Below are positions 42,759 to 53,400 of a DNA stretch of 59,822 nucleotides, in pieces. The translations under genes and the position numbers were made by a program. Origin of the DNA: JACJYC01 sp964558465 (lineage in GTDB: Bacteria > Bacteroidota > Bacteroidia > Chitinophagales > Saprospiraceae); assembly GCA_964558465.1 (NCBI GenBank), contig CAZLEF010000041.1, positions 1 to 59,822 on the forward strand, read 5' to 3'. Under the pieces are notes generated by a model, which was given only the letters and a program-made list of their open reading frames with translations, was not told where the DNA came from and did not search any database. Every line of letters begins with the position of its first letter. Within the stretch, counting starts at the first letter, position 1.

Positions 42759-44333
42759 TCAAACCCAGACCACAAAAACCCGCTTACCCTCCGTTTCCAG
42801 CCATTGGTTTTCCCGGTTTTTTGGCCCTGCGGGATCGAAAATAAGCAAGTAACCTTCTGTGAGATGGAGCCGGTCCAGATAACCGGCCAGTTGGGAAAGG
42901 CCTTTTTGGTGGGCGGCTTCTCCACGCCATACTTTTAACTCCGCGACATATTTATGCTGGAAAAATGTAACGGTAATGTCTAACCTCCGCTCTTCAGAAA
43001 TTTCTGTTTCTTTAAAGGCATATCCCTTGCCGTTAATGATCGGTTTGAGAAAGGCCAGGAATACCAGCCGGCCGTTGCGTTCCAGAAAATTGCGGTCTTT
43101 TTTGCTGTATTCACCCCGCATGTATTCCTGGAATTTGATCAGCACCTTTTCAAAATTCAAACGATTTCCAGACGCCAGGTAGGGGTCCGGGGATTGTGAT
43201 TTGACAAGGCCGGAGGAGGTTAATAATTTGGACGTCATATAATTAACAACCACTTCCGAATAAATGCGGTTATGGATATTCAATGTCGGCCCCTGCCTGA
43301 AAATACCGTAGATTATACCCAGGTTGATGAGTGGGTCATGAATGTTGAACGGGTAAGTTTCTCCCTCCACTGCGACGGAATAAACCAGGTTGTAAAGCGA
43401 TTCGCTGTTTTCCAGGTTTTTGATGAGGCTGTCGAAATTAGTGTTGCTGCTGCTGGATTTGATCAGCAGGTTTGCTGCAGATTCTATGTCCTGGAGATCC
43501 CATTTCTTTTCGCTTTTTTGTGGTAAAATTTCTTCAGCGATGATCTTGCAAAGGGCGCTGACCAGGAATGGATAGCCAGAGGTATAGTAATACAACCGGT
43601 CTGCCATATCACGGGTATCCATAAAAACAGCTTGTTCCCGGGCGTAATCCTCCAGCATGGGAACAATCTCGTCGGGCAGCAGGCTCATATTCACTTTGAA
43701 ATCCGCCGCTATATTCCATGGACTGTTGTATTTTGCCTCTTCACCAGGGTGCAACTTCAGTTTCAAGGTCCGAACGTCGTGCACACCGGCCAGGATGACC
43801 GAGTGGAAGGTCTTTTCCGTTTTCAAATGCCGGTTAAGGAATTTATTGCGCAAAAGACCTAAAAAATCCAGGAACAATTGATTGTCGCTGCTTTTGTCAA
43901 CTTCATCTATGAGGAGTACTATTTTTCTTTCGGTTTTATGAGACAATGCGGATATGACACCCGATAAATGCTTGAAAGAATGGGGCTTTTGCGATTCTTC
44001 CTGCAAGAAAGCGGCTAATTCGGAATTGCCGATTTCCACCATTGGGTTGGTCAGTAATTCCAGGAAGGCCTGGCAAAACAAATTTTCTTCGGAAAAAACA
44101 GCGCTTCCAATCCCTTCAAAACTGATGTTGAAAGCCAGATAAGCATTGGAACTGTTCAACATCTGGGAAAGCTGGAACAAAATGGTCGTTTTTCCATATT
44201 GCCGCGGACGATTAATGGTAAAATATTGACCTTTTTCCACGAGATCCATGATCTGACTTAACTTTCCCGACAAGTCAGCCATATAATGCCTGGAAGGAAG
44301 ACAAGTACCTGTGATGTTAAATTCTTTTGACAT
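42759..44333 (-). CDS. AAA ATPase with C-terminal PD-(D/E)XK-like domain
   Basis: The roughly 524-residue protein (ATG at 44333 or 44339) has an AAA-like domain: Walker A NRPRQYGKTTIL near residue 45, Walker B IVLLIDEVDKSS, a sensor-like SVILAGVHDV, and a winged-helix-like middle part. The C-terminal part, RRLDITVTFFQHKYVAELKVW, has the D-x(n)-ExK pattern of PD-(D/E)XK nucleases, followed by LSQLAGYLDRLHLTEGYLLIF. Proteins of this AAA-ATPase-like plus nuclease type are frequent and mobile in Bacteroidota, and their role is unknown; defence or transposition-linked roles have been proposed for relatives. It is a single gene flanked on both sides by heptamer repeats. Confidence 0.82.
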   Translation of the reverse strand: MSKEFNITGTCLPSRHYMADLSGKLSQIMDLVEKGQYFTINRPRQYGKTTILFQLSQMLNSSNAYLAFNISFEGIGSAVFSEENLFCQAFLELLTNPMVEIGNSELAAFLQEESQKPHSFKHLSGVISALSHKTERKIVLLIDEVDKSSDNQLFLDFLGLLRNKFLNRHLKTEKTFHSVILAGVHDVRTLKLKLHPGEEAKYNSPWNIAADFKVNMSLLPDEIVPMLEDYAREQAVFMDTRDMADRLYYYTSGYPFLVSALCKIIAEEILPQKSEKKWDLQDIESAANLLIKSSSSNTNFDSLIKNLENSESLYNLVYSVAVEGETYPFNIHDPLINLGIIYGIFRQGPTLNIHNRIYSEVVVNYMTSKLLTSSGLVKSQSPDPYLASGNRLNFEKVLIKFQEYMRGEYSKKDRNFLERNGRLVFLAFLKPIINGKGYAFKETEISEERRLDITVTFFQHKYVAELKVWRGEAAHQKGLSQLAGYLDRLHLTEGYLLIFDPAGPKNRENQWLETEGKRVFVVWV

Positions 44334-44399
44334 AACCATTCATCTGCTTCTGTCCCGGAAACATTATTGCAAAACTAATAAAATTCCACAGTCTTCCAG

Positions 44400-44552
44400 T
44401 CTTCCAGTCTCCAGTCAACAGTCAACAGTCCATCGTTAGCCGTCCACTCCCAAGGAGTCCTATGGACCGTCTACCGTCAGCCGTCAGCCGTCTACCGTCA
44501 GCCGTCCACCGTCCACCGTCAGCCGTCAGCCGTCCACCGTCAGCCGTCCGAT
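44400..44552. repeat. ccgtcag/ccgtcca heptamer array
   Basis: More than a dozen 7-bp words of the form ccgtcag, ccgtcca and ccgtcta follow each other from about 44463, preceded by cagtcaacagtcaacagtc and cttccagtcttccagtc. The array fills the space between divergent genes and stops just before the -7 box at 44571. Confidence 0.88.
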
Positions 44553-44570
44553 AAATCTCCCAAATTTCCC

Positions 44571-44578
44571 TACTTTTG
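44571..44578 (+). promoter_or_regulatory. -7 box of the VPS10-like T9SS protein gene
   Basis: TACTTTTG matches TAnnTTTG and lies 17 bases before the start codon. The -33 position falls in the heptamer array and has no TTG. Confidence 0.5.
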
Positions 44579-44595
44579 CCCCGCAACTGCCATCC

Positions 44596-47500
44596 ATGAA
44601 AAAAACGCGAAGTACATTTTTCAGCCTGTTATGCTGCCTGATTTTCCCGGCAATCAGTACAGTAAACGCCCAATCCACCCGACCGCTTCCGCCCCCCGAA
44701 GCCATCGCCGCCTCCCCCTGGTGGGCCCGGCAGATGTACGCCGGCCAGGCCAATGTGCTGCAAGTGGACAGCGCTTTTCAGGTCTGGCGCAAAGAGAATC
44801 CGGCTGTACAGACGTATTTCACCCGCTATTACAAACACTGGAGAAAAGCCATCGGAAGCCGCCTTACACCCGAGGGTTTCCGGGAACAACCCGACCCGGA
44901 AACCGAAGCCGGATGGGTGCGCCAATGGCAAAACGCCCGGTCTGAAAACCGCGCCGCCAGAGGCCCCGGCCCCGTATGGGAAGCGCTCGGCCCAGCCAAC
45001 ACCCTTGCCGACGGCCAGCCCCTGCCGGTATCCTGGCAAGGCAACGTGTATTGCCTCGACCAGTCGCCTTCCAACCCGGATTACCTCTATGCCGGTACGG
45101 AAAACGGCGCGATCTTTAAATCCACCGACAAGGGGCAATCCTGGGAATGCATCTCCAACGACCTTTCCCTCGACGGCATCGGCGCCATCGGCGTCCATCC
45201 CGCCGATCCGGAAACCGTTTATTTCGGACAGGGCAATCTGGTCTATAAATCCGTCAACGGAGGCGCCGGCTGGTCCATCGTCCTTAACGCCTCCGGCCTC
45301 CAGCCTAACGCCATCTCGGTCAACCCTGAAGATCCGCAAATCGTCCTGGTCGCCGCCGGAAAAGGCCTCTACCGCTCTGCCGATGGCGGGCAGAACTGGA
45401 CCCAATTGTATGCCCAGACCTGCTGGGATCTTGCCCTGAAACCGGATGACGGGAATATCGTTTACCTGCTCAAGAACAACCCCGCCGCCCGCATTTGCGA
45501 ATTCTATAAATCCACAGATAGAGGGGCAACCTGGATCCAAAAGACAAGCGGTTGGCTGAACCCCGCAACCAACAGCACCGCCGATAACAACGACGGCGGG
45601 GCACGCATGGCCGTCACCAACGCCGACCCCAACCGGGTGTACGCCGTGTTGCTGGGCCAATATAACGACGGCCTCAACGACAACAATTTTCTCGGTATTT
45701 ACCGCAGCGCCACCGCCGGCGAATCCTGGACGCTGCCCAACGCCAATGCATCCGGCGGCCCCGGCGCGCCTTATGCCGGCGCCCACCGCTGCCTGTCCAC
45801 TTTCTGGTTTGGCGCCGAAGATTGGTACCCGGTCGAATATTCTTATGATCAGGGGTTTTACAACCTGGGCATCGCCGCCTCCGACACCGACCCGAATGAC
45901 CTGCTCGTGGGGTTCCTCAATCTGTTCAAATCAGAAGACGGGGCGGCCACCTTCACCCGGTGGGGCGGTTATGGCGGCGGCCCCGGCTGGCAGCATCCCG
46001 ATATCCAGGATATCGATATCAATGGCGCCGACGTGTGGGTCTGTTCCGACGGTGGCATTAACAAGTACAGTCCGGATTTCGCCAACCACGAAGCCAGGAA
46101 TACCGGCCTGGAAGCCTCCGATTTCTGGGGGTTCGACGGCGGCTGGAACGAAGATATCCTCACCGGTGGCCGGTACCACAATGGCAACACGGCCACCATC
46201 CCGGGCGCCTACCCTGAAGGGGAATACATCCGGCTCGGCGGGGCGGAATCCACCACCGGTTATGTCCATCCGGCGGGCGGGCGCAAGGTCATGCATTCCG
46301 ATATCAGCCCGCAAATCCTGCCCAATACCGTAACAGGACCTCTTGGCGGCTTTTCATTTGGGCAGTACCCCAACGAAGGGTACGCCGGCAACAATGAGAA
46401 CAGCTCGGAAATCGAACCCGACCCCCGTTGTTACAATCACCTGTATCTGGGCCGCGACCATACCCTTCAAAAATCGGAAGATGGGGGTCTTTCCTGGACG
46501 ATCTTGTACACCTTCGGGTCTGTTCCGACGGATATCGTTACCGGAATCGAAGTCAGCAGATCGAATCCAGCCGTGATCTATTGCGTCCAGAACGCCGGGG
46601 CTGTTATCCGGTTATGGCGGTCGGAAAACGGCGGCCAGTCGTTTGTGCAGACGAGCCTGCCGCAGGGCCCAACCAACGGGGCTTTCATCGCCCTCGACCC
46701 CTTTGACCACCAGAAGATCTGGCTGGCCTGGAACCGGGGCGGCGCTAATACCAACAAGGTATTTCAAAGCGATAACGGCGGGCTGGGCTGGACCAACCTC
46801 ACCACCCCGACCCTGAACGGCCATTGGTGCGAACAACTGATCCAGATCGGCGGAACGGACGACGGACTGTACCTCGCCACCAACCTCGGCGTTTTTTACC
46901 GCAGCAAAAGCGAAACGGACTGGGCGCCTTGTTCCGAAGGGTTGCCCGTGCGCGCCGCATCCAACCGGCTGGTTCCATTTTACGCCAAAGGAAAGGTCCG
47001 GCTTGCCACTTACGGCAGAGGGATCTGGCAGGCGGATTTTGCTGAGGCGCCCGCAGCCCCTGTGGTACAACCGACTGTCGACAAACTGACCGCCGGCTGC
47101 GCCCGAGATACCTTTTATTTCGATGATTACAGCATGGCGCTGCACGAAGGCGCTGCCTGGGCCTGGACCTTTGCTCCTGCGCCGGTTTTCCTGGATAACC
47201 CCAATGTCCGCAATCCAAAGGTCGTATTCGGCGCTCCGGGTGAATACACCGCCACCCTCACCCTGAACGGCCAATACACCCAAAACCTGACGGTATCCGT
47301 CAGTGCGGACTGCGACGCCGAACCTGTGCCCGGAAAATCGCTTTCCCTGAACGGCGCAGGCCAGTACGCCGTCGCCAACGGCAACCTGAACCTGAATTCC
47401 AATACGGTCACCCTCACCGCCTGGATCAAAACCCAGGGCGCCCAGAACGACTGGTCAGGGATCGTGTTCGCGAGAGGCGGCAATACCACCGCGGGCATCA

Positions 47501-48660
47501 GTATCCGCTCCAACAACCAGTTGGGGTACCACTGGAACGACGCCGGATGGTGGTGGGACTCCGGGCTGGTCGTGCCTCAAAACCGCTGGACGCATGTAGC
47601 CCTGGTGATCACGCCCCAGCAAGCCAGCATTTACCTGAACGGCGTGCCTGCTACCCACGTCGCCGCCCAGGCAGTAGAAGAATTTGACGCCCCGGTCCAT
47701 ATCGGAGCAGACCCCAACGGGTCGGATCGTTATTTTAAAGGACAGATCGATGAGGTAAATATCTGGAATACAGCGCTTTCGAAAAACCAGATCCGCGAAC
47801 TGATGCACCTGACCCGGATACCGGCTGAACAACCCAACCTGGCGGCGTATTACCAGTTCAACGAAACACAGGGCCAGGGAACAGACAGGGTAGGGGTGTT
47901 GCATGTTTCGCTGGCGGGCGGCGCCTCCCGGGCGGTATCCACTGCGCCGGTCGGCGGCGGGGTCAGTTCCAGAGCAACGGTTTCTTCTGGCGGGGCCTAT
48001 ACCTTCGGCGCCACCGGCCTGACCCTGCAATTCCCGGGTTCAGGTACCTTCCCGAACGGAGAACTATGCGCCAGCAGGCTGGACCTGGCGCCCGATCACA
48101 CGCCCAACGACCGCCCCCATAGCCGGTCGTACTGGATCATCAATAATTTTGGCGGAAATACCAGTTTCACGCCACTGGATTTTATTCGTTTTGAAGGTTA
48201 TGGCGATATTCCCCCGGGCGCTGATCCGGGTGCATACGCGCTTTACAAACGGGGTTCATTTGCCGACGGCGACACCTGGGGCGCCCCGGTAGATCTTGCC
48301 GAAGGAACGGATCCGGCAGGGGAAGGCACGGTGACTTTTTCCGAAGGCAGCGAGATCGGGTCCTTTAGCCAGTTCCTGATCGTGCAGGAGGGGACTCCGG
48401 TTGCCGCAACGGAACCTTCCGAAGGCGGGTGGTCCGTTTTTCCTAATCCGGTCAAATATGGAGAAGATCTGTCGATCCGGCCGGATTTTGAAGGGGGTTA
48501 TCATTTGCAGATTCACGATTTAAATGGGAAAATTGTGGTTGATCGAACGGTAAACGGAGTGTCGACTCTCGCGGGCAAAACCCTTCCGCCGGGAGTTTTT
48601 ACCTATACGTTGGTCGGCCAGGGGCGGCGATTGGTAGGAAAGATCGCGGTGTTCCGGTAA
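44596..48660 (+). CDS. Secreted T9SS protein with sortilin-type propeller and LamG
   Basis: The 1354-residue protein has a signal peptide (FFSLLCCLIFPAIST...NAQ), then a long VPS10/sortilin-BNR type beta-propeller with repeated SxDxGxSW units (STDKGQSWE, SVNGGAGWS, SADGGQNWT, SEDGGLSWT, SENGGQSFV) up to about residue 820, a PKD-like domain (VVFGAPGEYTATLTLNGQYT), a LamG/concanavalin-type domain at about 920-1090 (VTLTAWIKTQG, QIDEVNIWNTALS), another beta domain, and a type A sorting domain: VFPNPVKYGEDLSI, LPPGVFTYTL, VGKIAVFR. Export by T9SS to the cell surface or medium is likely; the ligand or substrate is unknown. Confidence 0.92.
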   Translation: MKKTRSTFFSLLCCLIFPAISTVNAQSTRPLPPPEAIAASPWWARQMYAGQANVLQVDSAFQVWRKENPAVQTYFTRYYKHWRKAIGSRLTPEGFREQPDPETEAGWVRQWQNARSENRAARGPGPVWEALGPANTLADGQPLPVSWQGNVYCLDQSPSNPDYLYAGTENGAIFKSTDKGQSWECISNDLSLDGIGAIGVHPADPETVYFGQGNLVYKSVNGGAGWSIVLNASGLQPNAISVNPEDPQIVLVAAGKGLYRSADGGQNWTQLYAQTCWDLALKPDDGNIVYLLKNNPAARICEFYKSTDRGATWIQKTSGWLNPATNSTADNNDGGARMAVTNADPNRVYAVLLGQYNDGLNDNNFLGIYRSATAGESWTLPNANASGGPGAPYAGAHRCLSTFWFGAEDWYPVEYSYDQGFYNLGIAASDTDPNDLLVGFLNLFKSEDGAATFTRWGGYGGGPGWQHPDIQDIDINGADVWVCSDGGINKYSPDFANHEARNTGLEASDFWGFDGGWNEDILTGGRYHNGNTATIPGAYPEGEYIRLGGAESTTGYVHPAGGRKVMHSDISPQILPNTVTGPLGGFSFGQYPNEGYAGNNENSSEIEPDPRCYNHLYLGRDHTLQKSEDGGLSWTILYTFGSVPTDIVTGIEVSRSNPAVIYCVQNAGAVIRLWRSENGGQSFVQTSLPQGPTNGAFIALDPFDHQKIWLAWNRGGANTNKVFQSDNGGLGWTNLTTPTLNGHWCEQLIQIGGTDDGLYLATNLGVFYRSKSETDWAPCSEGLPVRAASNRLVPFYAKGKVRLATYGRGIWQADFAEAPAAPVVQPTVDKLTAGCARDTFYFDDYSMALHEGAAWAWTFAPAPVFLDNPNVRNPKVVFGAPGEYTATLTLNGQYTQNLTVSVSADCDAEPVPGKSLSLNGAGQYAVANGNLNLNSNTVTLTAWIKTQGAQNDWSGIVFARGGNTTAGISIRSNNQLGYHWNDAGWWWDSGLVVPQNRWTHVALVITPQQASIYLNGVPATHVAAQAVEEFDAPVHIGADPNGSDRYFKGQIDEVNIWNTALSKNQIRELMHLTRIPAEQPNLAAYYQFNETQGQGTDRVGVLHVSLAGGASRAVSTAPVGGGVSSRATVSSGGAYTFGATGLTLQFPGSGTFPNGELCASRLDLAPDHTPNDRPHSRSYWIINNFGGNTSFTPLDFIRFEGYGDIPPGADPGAYALYKRGSFADGDTWGAPVDLAEGTDPAGEGTVTFSEGSEIGSFSQFLIVQEGTPVAATEPSEGGWSVFPNPVKYGEDLSIRPDFEGGYHLQIHDLNGKIVVDRTVNGVSTLAGKTLPPGVFTYTLVGQGRRLVGKIAVFR

Positions 48661-48826
48661 ACGACTCAACCTAAACCGTTTATTTTGCTTTATATTTACG
48701 GTATGGAATGGAAACCGGATAAAAGCCAGGATTTTGCCCTGCTACTTTTTAAATTTTGCATTTTAAATTTTGCATTTTACATTTCGAGTTGAAAACCAAT
48801 CAATTAAAGTCAAAAATCCATATAAA

Positions 48827-49489
48827 ATGGGATTTCTCACAATGCTGGCCTTGATGTTGACCCTGGGGGTGTTATGGCTCGTTTTTTCTGTTCTGAAAAA
48901 CGCGGCCCCCAGTGAAAAACGGGTGCACGCCGAATTGTCCAGGATGAAAGCGGAGATGGATACCTGGGCCGGCGAACTGGTCAGGATCGATAAAGCCGAA
49001 CTGGAATTATTTTCCCTCGGGCAGGTAAAAAAAGCGGCAAAGGGCCGGTTTAAGTCGTCTACCAAAGGTATTTATACGACCATCTTTGACGAACCTGTGG
49101 TGGCCTACAGTTATAAAAAATTCCTGGGCAAAAACGGCCTGCTGTATGCCCGGACCGCCACGAATGAATACGGGTACTGGATCAAAAACAATGAAACCCA
49201 GGTGTTGATCAACGGTCAGACCGTCGGCGCTATCCGCCCGGACGGCGGTCTGTACGGCGCCCGGACCAAACGTTTACTTGCCCGCCTGGATAAAGGCGGC
49301 CCGCTGGCTTTCCCGGTAACGGTCAATGAAAGAGAAGTCGCCAGTATGACCAAACCTACCCCTTCCGAACACAAAGATCTCTCCGCCAGGGCTTTCCAGT
49401 TTGTAAAAAATGACCTGACGGAGGAGGAGGAGATCCTGCTGTTGTCGGTTACCTTGCCGGAGATCATCAGGCCGCCTTTAAAAGGTTAA
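48827..49489 (+). CDS. Membrane-anchored protein, unknown function
   Basis: From ATG 48827 (MGFLTMLALMLTLG) the protein has 220 residues: one N-terminal transmembrane helix, a helical stretch to about 60, then a beta-rich domain (YTTIFDEPVVAYSYKKF, GYWIKNNETQVLINGQTVG, AIRPDGGLYGARTKRLLARL). I do not recognise the family. The region upstream to 48770 is open but lies in aaattttgcatttt repeats and is not included. The stop codon is part of a dispersed repeat. Confidence 0.75.
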   Translation: MGFLTMLALMLTLGVLWLVFSVLKNAAPSEKRVHAELSRMKAEMDTWAGELVRIDKAELELFSLGQVKKAAKGRFKSSTKGIYTTIFDEPVVAYSYKKFLGKNGLLYARTATNEYGYWIKNNETQVLINGQTVGAIRPDGGLYGARTKRLLARLDKGGPLAFPVTVNEREVASMTKPTPSEHKDLSARAFQFVKNDLTEEEEILLLSVTLPEIIRPPLKG

Positions 49490-49568
49490 AGGATAAAGGT
49501 TAAAGGATAAAGATGGCGGACGTTTCCCATTGTACCGCCGACGTCTCGTCGGCCGGGCCGGATGCCGC
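49482..49568. repeat. Inverted single copy of the 93-bp element
   Basis: Starting at the stop codon of the previous gene, this is the reverse complement of the unit arrayed at 57261-57720: ggttaaaggataaag words, then atggcggacgtttccc, tgtaccgccgacgtctcgtcgg and gccgggccggatgcc. It shows that the element is dispersed and not tied to one locus. Confidence 0.85.
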
Positions 49569-49796
49569 CTGTCATCAGATTTGCCCCCGAAGAAACTACC
49601 CGATATTTAAAAAAAATTCCCACCTTTGCATTTCTATTGGCCTTTTATAGGAACAAACAAATTCAGCGGGGACATCATCGCCTTGAACTGACCCCCGCCT
49701 GCGGCAGACGGAATCGGCGGGCAGAGATTGACCACTGACAACTGACAACTTTTTCCAGCAGTTGCTGTTTATACTTAAATTTTTGAGTGTTCGCAT
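49569..49796. other. Spacer upstream of the Nudix-like gene
   Basis: No gene is visible. It contains CACCTTTG at 49621-49628, one mismatch from the -7 consensus, and ctgacaa heptamer words at 49729-49752. Confidence 0.4.
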
Positions 49797-50210
49797 ATGG
49801 ACTTACAGGAACAGGTTAAAATGATCATCTACCGCTTTCGCGAAAGAGGCCTGGAAATTTTTCTGGAAAACTCAATCGAAGACGCTGAATCCTGGCAATT
49901 GCCCGGCGGCGGCCTCGCCCGTCAGACCGGCGAATCCAACAACAAACTGATCGAACTCGACGCTGTCGAACAAGCCGACGGCAATAAAGAAAGCGCTTAC
50001 GCCGTCGAAGGAGACTGGCACGAGATCCCCTCTCTGAAAGCGATGTTGTATGAAGACGCGATGGATCTCAAGGAAAAGGTGAAACAAATGGAACGCGGCG
50101 CTTTTTTTGCTGTAAAAGAGGCATTCAAAAAAGTGCTTCCCCACCAATATCAATTTTTAAAAGAGCTCAAAGACATCCTGGTCGACCGGAACTCCGTCAA
50201 AGACCTTTGA
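49797..50210 (+). CDS. Small Nudix-like protein lacking the Nudix box
   Basis: The 137-residue protein starts VKMIIYRFRERGLEIFLE and reaches SWQLPGGGLARQTG, the region that normally precedes the Nudix box, but the Gx5Ex7REUxEExGU signature is absent; the following part is polar (KLIELDAVEQADGNKESAYA) and includes GDWHEIPSLKAML, as in Nudix C-termini. So it is a probable Nudix-fold protein without hydrolase activity, perhaps a sensor. The C-terminal helix-rich tail (VKQMERGAFFAVKEAFKKVL) is extra. The fold call is by resemblance only. Confidence 0.7.
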   Translation: MDLQEQVKMIIYRFRERGLEIFLENSIEDAESWQLPGGGLARQTGESNNKLIELDAVEQADGNKESAYAVEGDWHEIPSLKAMLYEDAMDLKEKVKQMERGAFFAVKEAFKKVLPHQYQFLKELKDILVDRNSVKDL

Positions 50211-50448
50211 TCCGTGCTTCCGGACGTTTTTTGTTTCAAGGTGAAAAATCCGGGGGCCTGCCACGCCTGTGGTATTGAACGGAGGATACCGTTTCCTTTC
50301 GAAATGTATCACAGTTGACCTTTTTTTATACCTTTCATCCGGATTTTCTTCAACAATTAGATTTAGCTTTGGAATTTCTTTTTTGGAACTTTATGGGGTA
50401 AAACCTTAATTTTAGCCCTTCATCAGTCCCAAAAAACAAAACCGGGTA
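50211..50448. other. Spacer before the SprB-like adhesin gene
   Basis: No gene is visible. A cctgccacgcctgtgg phrase at 50257-50272 resembles the dispersed hairpin elements; otherwise nothing was recognised. Confidence 0.4.
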
Positions 50449-53400
50449 ATGAGACACGCTTCCCTTCTACTACTTATCAGTGCTTTTTTGCCGGCCCTGG
50501 AATCAGGCGCCCAAACGCCTGTTGTTCTGCCCAACCCTACTGCCTGCGGCCTGAACCTGCCGCTGGCGCCCATCAGTTGTTCAGATGACGGGGTATTCAA
50601 TACCCCCGATCTGTTTGATATTCAGGTAAATAATGCGCCGGGCAATACGCTGGGTGTCGACGTGTACCTCCAGGAAGTGCGGTTGACCATCCGGCACAAC
50701 TGGCCTGCCGACCTGGAACTCCGCCTCACCTCTCCCGGCGGCGTTACGGTAATCCTGGCCTCCGATAACGGCGGCGGCGACGACCATTTCGGCAACCCCG
50801 ATGACCTTGATTGCGATTCTGCCGCAGTCTTTTTGTCCACCGCCTGCATTTCGGTCGCCCAGGGAACCGGGCCGTTTCTGGACGGACCCTACCGGCCGCT
50901 GGAAAGCTTTTACGCCTTCAACGACAGCATTACCAACCCCAACGGAACCTGGCGTTTGACCGTTTGCGACGACCATATCGACGACGCCGGCGTCCTGGAA
51001 TACGTCGAGCTGGTCTTTGCCCCCATGACCTGCCTGCCCGCGCTGGACCTGACCGTTACGAATACCGACACCACCTCCGCATGGCTCGCCTGGAACGGCG
51101 CAGGTCCTTGCGGCTCAGCTATCCTTGAGTATGGCCCTCCGGGTTTTACGCCGGGAACCGATTCCCTGGCCGGTCCGGGTGGTACAGTCGTTTTTGCAGA
51201 CTGTTCCCCCTTTTTATTGACCGGATTGCCGGCCGACTCGGAGGTTGAGGTCTTTGTCAGGCGGTATTGCGATTTCCTGGGCAGTTTTTCCGGGAACTCG
51301 TGTGGTTTGTCCCTTACTACAGGTTGTCAGCCTCCACCTTCCACCATCGTTACCAGTTTTGACAACGAAACCCTCAGCACCCCCATTTGCGGAACAACAG
51401 CCGATTTGTCGGGTTTCTGGCGCAACGGCCCCAATGGGGATTTTAACTGGCTCGTGAACACCGGCGAAACCCCGACAGCCGGCACCGGACCGCCGGGCGA
51501 CGTGAACGGGGGCGGCCGGTACGTATACATCGAAACCACCGGCGTCACCTGCGAAGTGGGCGCCGAAGCCCATTTGTTATCCGGTTGCGTGGAGATCGAC
51601 AAACTAGGGTCCGATACCTGCCATCTGTCTTTCAATTACAATATGTTCGGCTCCAGCACCGGCAGCCTGCGCCTGGAAGTTTCCGCTGACGGCGGGTTCA
51701 CCTGGGACATATTCTGGGAAAAAGCCGGCAACCAGGGCAACCAATGGTATAAAGAATACCTGTCGTTTGACGCTTTCAATGACGGCGACCGGCTCCAGTT
51801 CCGGTTTGTAGCTGTAAAGGGCAACGGTTTCCGGGGGGATATCGCCCTTGACCATATCGTGTTTCACGGCTCCAAAAACCTGGGCTTCCCGGACCTGGTC
51901 TATTACAGGGATAATGATGGCGACGGGTTTGGCCACAACGGAGAATACTGGCTGAGTTGCACCACTGCGCCGCCGGCCGGGTTTGTGCAAAACGACGATG
52001 ACTGCAATGACAACAACCCCGATATCCACCCCAACCGGCCCGAAATCGCCTGCGACGGGATCGACAACAACTGCAACGGTCCCGAAGACGACCTCATCCT
52101 GGCCCCGCCGGCCGGTCAAAATGATACCATTTGCTCGGGTGAAACACCGACGATCTGCGCCGTACCGGTCAACCCCGATTTTTTTATCGTCTGGTACACC
52201 GAACCCACCGGCGACGACAGCGCCATCAGCCTGGGCCCCTGTTTTTCGCCCGATCTGCCGGAAAACAATTCCGCCGCCCCGGTCATCCACCGTTTTTATG
52301 CTGAAGAAACCAATTTTACCTGTCGTTCGGGTAGTCGCACCGAAGTGCAGGTGGTTGTCTATCCCAATCCGGATATTTTCACCCTGGACGAACCGGCCAT
52401 TTGCCCGGGGGAATCATTTGACCTGAGCAGCCTGGATATCCGCGACAACCATTTTACCGGGGCGGTTTATACCTTTCACGGGGGCTTCCCGACAACATCC
52501 GGCAACCAGTTATCCAGCACTATAGTCAGCCCCGTCGCGGATAAAACCTATTATTTCAGGGGTACTTCGGCAGCCGGATGCCAGGATGTGGGCGCCGTGG
52601 AAGTGCGTCTGAAACAACAACCCCTGATCACTTTCAACCCTGCCGATTCCCTTTCGTTGTGTAAGGAGAGTTCAGTGGTGGTTACCGCCTCAGCCGCCGG
52701 CGGAACGGGCCCCTGGTCCTATTTCTGGAGCACCGGCAATTCAACCCCGCAAGTCGTGTTAAATGCCGGTACGGTTTCCGGAATCACCACGAATTATGGC
52801 GTAACCGTTACGGATGCCGAGGGTTGTCAGGGGACCGATGTTTTCAAGATCACCACCACCAACAGCATCGATTCCCTGCGGCGGATCGTTCAAAACGTAA
52901 CCGAATGCCAGGGCGCCGACGGCCGGATTATTTTGATCCCGCTGAACGGTTTACCGCCCTTCAGTTATACCTGGACCGGCGGCAACGGAACCTCCGGATC
53001 GGGCAGCGGGGTGCAGGATACGATCTTGATCAGCGGTTTGAGCCAGGGCAGTTACCGGGTCACCATCACCGATGATTCGGAAGCGGCCTGTTCCTTTGTG
53101 TTGCGCAATATCCTGGTGCAGGGCCCCGGGGCCGTGGTCAATTCAACGGCTGTCAATAACGTAACCTGCCCCGGCGGCGCCGACGGCGAGATCTGTCTGA
53201 ACGTGACGGGCAATAACCCGTCCTTTTTCTGGAATACGCTGGAAACGACCGCCTGCATTGAAAACCTGACCGGCGGATTGTATTCCGTCACCATTACCGA
53301 CGGCCCCTGTATTACCATCCTGGATAATATTTCCGTGACGGAACCTCCGGAAATCCTTACCCGGGCCAGTCAGGTTCATCCGACTTGTGCAGAAAGCAGC

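Noticed and set aside
44629..45786. Minus-strand open frame of 385 codons
   Set aside because: It lies opposite the sortilin-type propeller, whose repeated SxDxGxSW units are clearly coding; the antisense product is Gly/Val-rich without any motif.
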